Origin: Bog-532 sp963732345
GTDB taxonomy: Bacteria > Actinomycetota > Actinomycetes > Streptosporangiales > Streptosporangiaceae
DNA: 64,000 bases
Assembly (NCBI GenBank): GCA_963732345.1
Contig: CAVSZI010000022.1
Coordinates: 128,906 to 192,905, forward strand
Reading direction: 5' to 3'
Under the pieces are notes generated by a model. It did no database searches. It was not told where the DNA came from and saw only the letters and a list, made by a program, of their open reading frames with translations. Below, piece after piece: positions 53,129 through 61,118 of the stretch (its first letter is position 1; each line of letters starts with the position of its first letter). Position numbers and translations under genes: made by a program.

Positions 53129-53925
53129 CGCTGGGCGCGCTCGGCGGAGTGGTCAAGCCGCTGGCCCGGGCCGAGATCCTCGCGCTGCCGCCGACGCATG
53201 GCCTGCCTGTCCTCGGCCAGATCCTGGGTGTCTCCGAGCCGGTGATCCGGGCGCATGCCCGCAACGGGGAGCTGGACGAGCTCGGCATCAAGGTCGTGAA
53301 GCTCGGCGCGCAGTACAGGGTGATCACCAGCACCGTGTGGGCCTTCCTCGGCATCGGTCCTAACGGGCAGGCCGACGGTGCCGACAACGAGGAACTGCCC
53401 CGCATCGCCGCAGGCCAGCGCGGGCCGACCGGACATGCAATGCGGTGGAGCCCAGGGCAGCGGCCCGCACCGGACAGGCGGTCAAGTAGAGAGGAACTTG
53501 CCATGGACGGCGACGATATCGACCGCGCAGCCTGCGCGGTCGACGACCTGGCCCTCGCTGTCACCGAGCTTGCCGAGGCCATGCCCGGCGACACCGAGGT
53601 CAGCAGCTTCGCCGGCGAGATCAGCCGCGCCGCGGGCAGAATCACCCGCGCCCAGGCCGCCCAGGCCCGCCGCCTCGACGAGGGCACGGCCGCCGCAGTC
53701 GCCGACCCGGCCGTAAGGGCCGCCGCCGAGCGGTTCGCCGCCGAGCGGACCTGCGTCGCATTCGACGACCTCGCCGACCTGATCGAGCCCATCCTCGGCA
53801 TCGACCGCGCCGCCACGATCATCCCCGGCGTACCCGAAACCGACCCGTGCTACTGGACCTGGAAACACTTCGCCGAACTCCATGGAACCCCCCGGGCGAG
53901 GACGTCACATGAGGCCGGCCGGTGA
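53125..53925 (+). CDS. HTH-containing protein of the integrative element
   Basis: The N-terminal ~80 residues resemble actinobacterial helix-turn-helix modules (LARAEILALPPTHGLPVLGQ, LGVSEPVIRAHARNGELDEL, YRVITSTVWAFLGI). The remainder is Ala-rich and helical (ITRAQAAQARRLDEGTAAAV) with a Trp-rich end (CYWTWKHFAELHG). An internal ATG at 53503 has GAGAGGA upstream, so the C-terminal half may also be made alone. It is coupled to xis by ATGA. I cannot name a family for the second half. Confidence 0.55.
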   Translation: MTLGALGGVVKPLARAEILALPPTHGLPVLGQILGVSEPVIRAHARNGELDELGIKVVKLGAQYRVITSTVWAFLGIGPNGQADGADNEELPRIAAGQRGPTGHAMRWSPGQRPAPDRRSSREELAMDGDDIDRAACAVDDLALAVTELAEAMPGDTEVSSFAGEISRAAGRITRAQAAQARRLDEGTAAAVADPAVRAAAERFAAERTCVAFDDLADLIEPILGIDRAATIIPGVPETDPCYWTWKHFAELHGTPRARTSHEAGR

Positions 53926-54484
53926 TGCCCGCTGGTGCCCGCGGCACGGCCGCCTGGAGTGCGTGCACCAGCGCAGCCGCGCACAAGGCCAGTGCCACGG
54001 GCCCGCGATCAAGGGCACAGCCTCGTGCCGGTTCCACGTCGGCATGACCGTCGAGGAGGCGCGGCGCGGCGCGCTGACAGCGTGGGCGGCAGTGCCTGAT
54101 GACCGGGGGATCACGCCGATGGCTGCGGTAAGCGGCGAACTCGGCCTCGCCTGGCGCCGTGCCCGGCTGCTCGGCGAATTCCTCGCTGAGCAAGGCCAGG
54201 GCGAGGCCGCGGCCGACGGTGGCGGCCTCCTCGGCCCGCTGGCCGCGCTGGAAGCGGCCGAGCGCGACCGCGTCGTCCGGTACGCGGAGCGCGCTCACTT
54301 GATGGGCGTACAGGACCATTGGGCGCACTTGGCGAGGGAGACCGGCGGCAAGATCGCGCAGATGCTTGACGGCCTGTTCGACGACTTGCGGCTGACGCCG
54401 GAACAGCGGGCGCTGCTGCCCACGGTCGTCCCGGCACGGCTGCGGGCACTGTCCGACGGCGACGACAACGGCGATGCAGCGTGA
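53909..54484 (+). CDS. Cys/His-cluster protein of the integrative element
   Basis: From ATG 53909 (GAGGACGTC upstream) the 191-residue protein begins with WCPRHGRLECVHQRSRAQGQ and CHGPAIKGTASCRFHVG, a zinc-finger-like Cys/His cluster. Similar N-termini occur in phage or actinobacterial element proteins next to small terminase or mobilisation genes. The rest is helical (VSGELGLAWRRARLLGEFLA). It overlaps the preceding gene by 17 bases. Function is unknown; DNA binding is plausible. Confidence 0.55.
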   Translation: MRPAGDARWCPRHGRLECVHQRSRAQGQCHGPAIKGTASCRFHVGMTVEEARRGALTAWAAVPDDRGITPMAAVSGELGLAWRRARLLGEFLAEQGQGEAAADGGGLLGPLAALEAAERDRVVRYAERAHLMGVQDHWAHLARETGGKIAQMLDGLFDDLRLTPEQRALLPTVVPARLRALSDGDDNGDAA

Positions 54485-54488
54485 GCGA

Positions 54489-54735
54489 CAAAGATTCACC
54501 TGCTCGCCGACCGGCGTTGCCGGTCCATCACCCGGATCCTCAGCCCGGCCAGCACGGCGACTGCCGCAATTCATCCCGCTGATGGACCAGATCCGCATCG
54601 CCTGCCGTGGTGTCGGCCACCCCCGTACCCGGCCTGGGCGCGCCATGGGCGACAAGGCCTACTCGTCGGCGAACCGCACCTACCTGCGCCGCCGTGGGAT
54701 CCAGGCCGTCATCCCGGTCAAGAACGGGTCCGAGC
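54489..54735 (+). pseudogene. IS5-family transposase fragment
   Basis: KIHLLADRRCRSITRILSP in one frame, then FIPLMDQIRIACRGVGHPRT and GDKAYSSANRTYLRRRGIQA in another, is the central to C-terminal part of an IS5-type DDE transposase (second Asp in GDKAYSS). A frame change near 54560 and missing ends make it dead. It begins directly at the preceding gene's stop. Confidence 0.7.
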
Positions 54736-55662
54736 GTGATCGGTACAGGATCCCCGAATCGGTCCTCGCGTTGATCAAGTCGATGCCGGGGAACGTGAGC
54801 CTGGAGTCGATGCTCACCGAGATCCGCAAGCTGCGGGCGGCGCGGGATCGGCCTACCGGCGTGGCTGTTCGCCGATGTCGCCCCGAAGGTGCTGGCTGGG
54901 TGGCGGGCGCGTTGCGCGGTCGAGTCGCCCTCGCATCTGCGCCGCCGTTCGGCGGACTCGGCGGTCACTGCTGGCGGCGCTGGTGCATGAGCGGCGGCGG
55001 GAGATCACCGACGATCTGACGGAGCTGTTGATCGCGACCGTGCACCGGATCGATGCGCGGGCGCACAAGAAGGTCACCGACGAGCTGGTCAACGCGTTCA
55101 AGCGGGTGGACGGCAAGGAGAACCTGCTGTTCCAGATCGCCGAGGCGGCGCTCTCGGAGCCGGATGGCACCGTGAGCCGGGTGGTGTTCCCGGCGGTGCG
55201 CGGCGGGGAGCAGACGCTGAGGGAGCTGGTCTATGAGTACAAGACGAAGGGCGCGGTCTACCGGCGTACCGTGCAGACGACGCTCAAGGCGTCCTACACC
55301 GGTCATTACCGCAAGGGCATGATCGACCTGCTCGACGTGCTGGAGTTCCGCTCCACCCGCTGTGACCACCCGCTGCTGGCCGCTGTGGAGGTGATCAAGC
55401 GGCACGCGAAATCAGGGAGCTCAACCTACTATCCGCTCGGCGAGGTCGCCCCGCGGCTGGTGTACTGCACCGACCACTGCGGCAAGTAGCGCACAGTGCG
55501 GATGGCCTACGAGGTGGCCACGTTCCGGGCACTGCGCGAGCAGTTGCGGTGCAAGGAGATCTGGGTCGCCGGGGGCTGGCGGTACCGCAACCCGGACGAG
55601 GACCTGCCCAAGGACTTCGAGGCTGCCGGGTGGACCACTACCAGGACCCGCGCAAGGGCTGA
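54736..55662 (+). pseudogene. Tn3-family transposase fragment, frameshifted with an internal stop
   Basis: PESVLALIKSMPGNVSLESM is followed after a frame change near 54860 by LAALVHERRREITDDLTELL, VNAFKRVDGKENLLFQIAEA and YTGHYRKGMIDLLDVLEF, the N-terminal to middle region of Tn3 TnpA. A TAG at 55487 interrupts the frame, which then continues VRMAYEVATFRALREQLR, the next conserved block. The catalytic DDE part is missing. Terminal repeats and a resolvase are not seen. Confidence 0.75.
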
Positions 55663-56795
55663 CTGACGGTCACGATCCTCTCAGGGGGCGCACGGAAGAC
55701 CATCTTGACGTCTCAGCCTGTCCTAGGGGACGGGATCGTCTGCGAGCGAACCGAGCTACAGGGCTAAAGCGGCTGGACGAACTACGCCATCAGGTCAGCC
55801 CAGACCGGCAGGCTTCGGACACTGCGGACGTCCTAGAGCAGATCCAAACGCTGGTCGCAAAATCAAATGGTCGGGTTGATCAAGGCCATCAGTGCGCGAC
55901 GTCTCCGAATGGGATGCGCGCAGACGATCGCAGATCTCCTTGCGATCGGTTCTGGCTGGTTTGCTGGATAATCAAGCGTGTGACCGCTGAGTTACGAGAA
56001 GCCTTTTTTGCTGGCCACGTATTTCCCGTCGTCAGGTTTCGCCGCCTCCCGCAAGGTGAATACCAGCCCGATGGCTGCCACCGGCTCCGGCTTCACTTTC
56101 GGTGAAGGCACGTTTGTGGCCCGCTCGCAGAGGACGAGGTTTACTGCGTCACAATGCGCTCGGCGGGGATGGGTAGCTAAAACTATGATCAGGCTTTCGA
56201 ATTGGGTGAGCGTAGCAGGATGCGCGCAGGCGCGACCTCGCCCTTGCCCGAATCGGCTACACCATCGATCCCGTCCTGACACTGGCCACTGATCCAGCCG
56301 CCTGGAGCGAGGATTTCCTCGCCTGCGGATATCCGCTGGCGGTCAACACTCGGAACCCGGATACGCGAACCGAAGATCGACCTGGACGCGGCCCCTTTGT
56401 GGGGCTACGTCACAGGGCTGAAGTGACCCGCAGTGGACGCTGGTGGGTCGCCCGGAAGGCAGGTGATTATCTCACGCGCGGCGGCAAACTCTAGCGCGAC
56501 ACCGGTACTTCGGTATCCTTTACCCGATGCCGGTGCGCAGCCGATTGGCGGGCAGCCGGTGGGCTACTGTTTCTGCCTGTGAGCTGCCGTTATGGCAGTT
56601 GTTGAGCGAGAAGAGGCAGCCGATCTTATGACGCAAACCGGGGAAAATTAGCGCAAGCCAGTGTGGGCCAAGTCTGGGGTTCTGCTGCGAGCGCCGATCA
56701 TCTGTTCTCCGATTGCAGGCAGCTGCTGGCAAGATGGACTTTCGGGACCGTCGTCCGGCGGATATCCCCTGCGGGCATCTGGAGGAGACGGCACG
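55663..56795. other. Gene-free interval upstream of pglW with weak coding remnants
   Basis: No intact gene is recognised in this 1.1-kb interval. The plus-strand frame at about 55749-55890 (LKRLDELRHQVSPDRQASDT, VLEQIQTLVAK) and the one at about 56223-56493 (ATDPAAWSEDFLACGYPLAV to a TAG) have coding-like composition but lack starts and family matches. The last 150 bases lead to the GGAGGAG site of pglW and presumably hold its promoter. Confidence 0.35.
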
Positions 56796-59700
56796 GTGGC
56801 GCAGCCGGTACAGCGCTGGAGTGAGGTGACCCCCTCGCAGTTCACCCATGAGGTCGAGGGGCTCAACCTCATCCAGTCCCTGCTGCCAGCCAACGCGCCT
56901 TTCCGGGCATGGTCGAACTTCGAGTTCCGCGACGGCCATGGCAAATGGCACGAGGTGGACCTGCTGGTGCTGGGTCGGCGTCGGCTGCACTTGGTGGAGC
57001 TGAAGTACTACTCCGGCACCTTGCGCGGTGACGACCTGACCTGGCGGCGCGACGGTCACCGCGCCGAGGACTCCCCGCTCAAGCTCACCCGGCGCAAGGC
57101 GCAGCGGTTGGCGAGCAAGCTGCAGGATGAGCTGATCCGCTGGGCGCAGGAGACCGGCGCCACCGTCCCTGAGGCCCGCACGGTCGTGCCGTTCGTCCAG
57201 GAGTCCGTCTTCCTGCACCACCCCGGCATCAGGTGCCTGCTGGCGCCCGCCTCCCGAATAGACATGTTCGGCCTGGACGGCAGCGAGAGCAGTACCGGCC
57301 TGCCCGGCATCTCCCAGCGGTTGCTGGAGCCGGCCACGCCCCAGCAGTCGGTCGGCGCGAACCGCGACGAGATCATCGCCGCGCTGATGAAGCGGATCGG
57401 CATCGTCCAGCGCCGGCAGCGTGAGGCCGGCTCCTGGGTGATCGATGAGGATCCACTAGGGGAAGGCGACGGCTGGCAGGACTGGCCGGCGTTCCACCGG
57501 GTGGCCACCACCGACCGGGGCCGGATCCGCTTCCTGGTTACTCCGCCGGGTGCGACGGCCACGACGCGGGCCAAGATCCGGCAGGTCGCCGAGCATGAAT
57601 ATCGGATCATGTCGCGGCTGGCGAACGAGCGGCTGCTGCGCCCGCGGGACATGGTGGACAGCGAACTCGGCGTCGGCCTGGTGTACCCGCTCGACGACCG
57701 GTTCCAGCGGCTCGACCTGTGGCTGGCCGACCATGCGGGCAGCTTGTCGGCTGCCGAGCAGCTTTCACTCCTGCGCCAGGTCGCCGAGGCGGTCGCGTAT
57801 GCGCACGGGAACCGGGTCGTCCACCGCGGGCTGACGCCGCATGCCGTCTCGGTCCGCCCCCTGCCCGAGGGCGGGGTGCGTGTCCTGGTCGGGGACTGGC
57901 AGAGCGCGGGCACGGTGGGCGGACCTGCGCTGACCGGGTTGTCCGGCAGCGGGGTCACCGGTCTGATGGGTGCCGCTGATGGCGCCAGCCCGGCGGCTGA
58001 CCAGCCGAGCGCGGTGATGCGCCCTGGTGCTGTGGACGTGGACCGGCGGTTGGCCGAGGCTTTCCAGGCACCCGAGGGCGTGTGGAACCGCGACGCGGAC
58101 CGGATTCGCCTGGACGTCTTCGCCCTGGGCGCCCTGGCCTACTACGTGCTAGCCGGTCACCCGGCTGCCTCTGACCGTGCGGCCCTTCGCGAGCGGTTGC
58201 ACCGGGACGGCGGCCTGGACCTGGCGGCTGACCTGCCGCAGGTGCCGTCCGCAGTCCGGGCGCTGGTGCTTGAGGCGACCCGGCCTGCGGTGAGCGAGCG
58301 ACTGCCCGACGTTCGGTCCTTCCTAGAGCGCCTGGCCGACGCGGAGCGGTCCGTGGCAGGCCCAGCCGAGGAGGTCGTCGACCCGCTGGAGGCAGCCCCC
58401 GGCTCGGTCATCGACGGCCGGTTCCGGCTCGAACGCCGCCTCGGCGCCGGGTCAACCGCCGTCGGCTTGCTGGTCACGGACCTGACCATCGCCGACTCGG
58501 GCCCGGACGCCACCCGTGTGCTCAAGGTCGCGGTCGACGACGCCGCGGCCGCGCGGATCGCCGACGAGGCCGGGGTGCTCGCCGGACTGACCGGCCCGCG
58601 GCTGGTGCGGCTGGTCGAAGGCCCGCTCGACGTCGGCGGCCGGCAGGCCCTGGTGCTGGAGAGCGCCGGCGAGGAGACGCTGGGCGAGATGCTGCGCGGC
58701 CGCGAGCGGCTGTCCCTGGACCTGCTGGAGCGGTGGGGCACCGACCTGCTGGAGGCGCTGGTTGCCCTGGACCGGGCTGGAGTCGATCACCGCGACATCA
58801 AGCCCGCCAATCTCGGCGTCCGGGAGGGCCGCGGCGACCGGGCCAAACATCTCGTGCTCTTCGACTTCTCCCTGTCCCGCGCCGGAGCGACCGCCGTGAC
58901 GGCGGGCACGCATCCCTACCTCGACCCGTTCCTTGACGCTCCAGAACGCGGACGACACGACTCGGCCGCGGAGAGATATTCGGCCGCGGTCGTGCTCTTC
59001 GAGATGGCGACCGGAGCGGCCCCGCGGTTCGGCGACGGCTACTCCGATCCCGCGTCGGTCCGCGACGAAGCGACCGTCGAGGCCCGCATGTTCGACCCGG
59101 CGGTTGCCGAAACGCTCGTCGCGTTCTTCCGCACCGCGCTGGCCCGCAACGCCAAAGAACGGCACGACACGGCCGTGGACATGCTGGCCGCCTGGCGGTC
59201 GGTGTTCGCCCCGGTTCCCAAGACCATCCCCGACGACGCCGGCGAACGCGCCGCCGCTGCGGAGCCGCCGACCCCGCTGGCCGATGCCGGAATGTCCGCC
59301 CGTGCGCTGTCCGCGCTGGAACCCTACGGCGTGGCCAGCGTCGGCGATCTGGTCGCTGTCGACCCGGTCCGGCTGAACCGCCTGTCCGGGGTGGCGGAGG
59401 CAACCCGCCGGGAGGTCAAGGCCCGGGCCAGGCAGTGGCGGGACAAGTTCGGCCTCGCCGTCACCGGCCGCGGACAAGATCACCAAACGGCCATGCCGCC
59501 AGCTAGTGCGGCGCTGCCCGATCCCGTTGCGGCGGCGGAGCTCCTCCTGGCACACGCCGGGACGGCCCGCGCGGCGTCGCGCCGCGCCACCGCCCGCCTG
59601 CTCCTCGGGCTGGACCCTGGGCTCGACCCCTTCGCCAGCCAGAACGAACTAGCCGGGCTGCTCACCGTGACCAGGGCGCGAGTGGCCCAGCAGGTGAGCG

Positions 59701-61118
59701 CCCTGCAGGACGGGTGGGCAACCCACGCAGGGTGCCGCGACGTGCTCGACGCCATCGCGGAGAGAGCCAGGCAGTCACTCGCCGACATGGGCGGCGTGGC
59801 CACCGTCGACGAACTAGCCGGGGCCGTCCTCGCCGCGCTACGACCGTCGGCTGGCTCCCCGGACTCGGTGCCGCCGGCCCGGATCGCCGCGGGATTGCTG
59901 CGCCTGGCCCTTGACCGGGCCCAGGCGCTGAACCGGGCCGACGCGGGCGAGGAGCAGATCGCCGCTCGCCGCCGGGACGGCAGGATCGCCCTGCTCGCCA
60001 CCGATCCCGCCCTCATCGACCCGGCGGAAGCGCTCGGCCGCACGGCCGACCAGCTCGTCGCGCAGGCCCGGACCGCCGGTGAGCCGCTGGTGCCTGCCGC
60101 CCGTGCAGCGCAGCGGTTGCAGGATGGCTGGGTTCGTGCCGCCGCAGGCCAGGTGCCGTCACCGGTCGCGCTCGGAGACGGACGGCTGCTGCGACTTGCG
60201 GCGGCGCTGGCCCAGGAAGCTGTCCTGTCCGGGTCGAATGAGCTATACCACCGGGACATCCCGGTCACCGACGCGCTCGCGCTCGCGCTCAAGGGGGTTG
60301 GCGGGTCCCAGCCCATGACGGCGCACGAGGTCCGGGACCGAGTGCGGGCCAGATTCCCCGCACTGCCACCACTGCCCGAACGGCCCCGGCTCGACCAGCT
60401 CCTCAATGATGCCGGGCTCGGCCTGGTCTACGACGACGCGGAACACGGCTACCGTTCGCCGACCCGCGCCGCTGACACCAAGGGCCTGGCCTCACGACAG
60501 GCCACCGTCACCGCGGCCGAAGGCCCGCAACTGATAACGGGCGGACGATCCGGGCACCGCCTGGCGGAAAGCGCCGCCACCCGGTCATTCCTCGCCCTCG
60601 GCGTGGACGCCGACCGCACCGACCGCGCCGTCGACGCACTGACCGGCCGGTGCGGTGCCGCGGTGGTCGACGTGACCCAGGTGCTCATCGAGGCCATGCG
60701 GACCCAGGCCGCGGCGGTCGGCCTGCCATGGGACATGGTCCAGGCTGCGGACGCCGCCGCGCCGGGCAGCCGGGACGCGGCCGGGCTAGCCGCTCTTGTC
60801 CAGCGCAGCCTCTCCGCCGTCGAGGCAGCGATCGACGCGGCCACTTCGGACGCGCCCGAGGGGAAACGGCCCGTCCTGCTCACCGAAATCGGGCCGCTCG
60901 CCCGGTATGGCCACCTGGCCACGCTGAGCCGCTGGACAGACCTCGCGGCCCGGCGGCCGCAGGCGATCTGGGTGCTCGTCCCGCAACTGTCCGGCAGCCG
61001 GGGCGCCATCATCGACAAACGGCCCCTGCCGCTCGCCGCTCCCGGGCAGTTCTTCCGCCTCGACGCCGAGTGGATTGATTCCCGCACCACCCTCTCCGCC
61101 GCCGAAGGAACATCATGA
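56796..61118 (+). CDS. pglW: PglW: NERD-domain Ser/Thr kinase of the Pgl/BREX type 2 system
   Basis: The 1,440-residue cytoplasmic protein starts at GTG 56796 with GGAGGAG 8 bases upstream. A NERD nuclease-like domain (about 8-130) has Asp55, Glu68 and Lys70 in EVDLLVL and LVELKYYSG. A first kinase-like domain (about 225-500) has HRG at 343 and DWQ instead of HRD and DFG, so it is probably inactive. A second (about 525-800) is canonical, with VDHRDIKPAN at about 664 and DFS. A helix-hairpin-helix (about 835-885) and sigma-factor-like helices follow. In the Pgl phage-growth-limitation system PglW acts with PglX, PglY and PglZ. The stop overlaps pglX (ATGA). Confidence 0.88.
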   Translation: MAQPVQRWSEVTPSQFTHEVEGLNLIQSLLPANAPFRAWSNFEFRDGHGKWHEVDLLVLGRRRLHLVELKYYSGTLRGDDLTWRRDGHRAEDSPLKLTRRKAQRLASKLQDELIRWAQETGATVPEARTVVPFVQESVFLHHPGIRCLLAPASRIDMFGLDGSESSTGLPGISQRLLEPATPQQSVGANRDEIIAALMKRIGIVQRRQREAGSWVIDEDPLGEGDGWQDWPAFHRVATTDRGRIRFLVTPPGATATTRAKIRQVAEHEYRIMSRLANERLLRPRDMVDSELGVGLVYPLDDRFQRLDLWLADHAGSLSAAEQLSLLRQVAEAVAYAHGNRVVHRGLTPHAVSVRPLPEGGVRVLVGDWQSAGTVGGPALTGLSGSGVTGLMGAADGASPAADQPSAVMRPGAVDVDRRLAEAFQAPEGVWNRDADRIRLDVFALGALAYYVLAGHPAASDRAALRERLHRDGGLDLAADLPQVPSAVRALVLEATRPAVSERLPDVRSFLERLADAERSVAGPAEEVVDPLEAAPGSVIDGRFRLERRLGAGSTAVGLLVTDLTIADSGPDATRVLKVAVDDAAAARIADEAGVLAGLTGPRLVRLVEGPLDVGGRQALVLESAGEETLGEMLRGRERLSLDLLERWGTDLLEALVALDRAGVDHRDIKPANLGVREGRGDRAKHLVLFDFSLSRAGATAVTAGTHPYLDPFLDAPERGRHDSAAERYSAAVVLFEMATGAAPRFGDGYSDPASVRDEATVEARMFDPAVAETLVAFFRTALARNAKERHDTAVDMLAAWRSVFAPVPKTIPDDAGERAAAAEPPTPLADAGMSARALSALEPYGVASVGDLVAVDPVRLNRLSGVAEATRREVKARARQWRDKFGLAVTGRGQDHQTAMPPASAALPDPVAAAELLLAHAGTARAASRRATARLLLGLDPGLDPFASQNELAGLLTVTRARVAQQVSALQDGWATHAGCRDVLDAIAERARQSLADMGGVATVDELAGAVLAALRPSAGSPDSVPPARIAAGLLRLALDRAQALNRADAGEEQIAARRRDGRIALLATDPALIDPAEALGRTADQLVAQARTAGEPLVPAARAAQRLQDGWVRAAAGQVPSPVALGDGRLLRLAAALAQEAVLSGSNELYHRDIPVTDALALALKGVGGSQPMTAHEVRDRVRARFPALPPLPERPRLDQLLNDAGLGLVYDDAEHGYRSPTRAADTKGLASRQATVTAAEGPQLITGGRSGHRLAESAATRSFLALGVDADRTDRAVDALTGRCGAAVVDVTQVLIEAMRTQAAAVGLPWDMVQAADAAAPGSRDAAGLAALVQRSLSAVEAAIDAATSDAPEGKRPVLLTEIGPLARYGHLATLSRWTDLAARRPQAIWVLVPQLSGSRGAIIDKRPLPLAAPGQFFRLDAEWIDSRTTLSAAEGTS

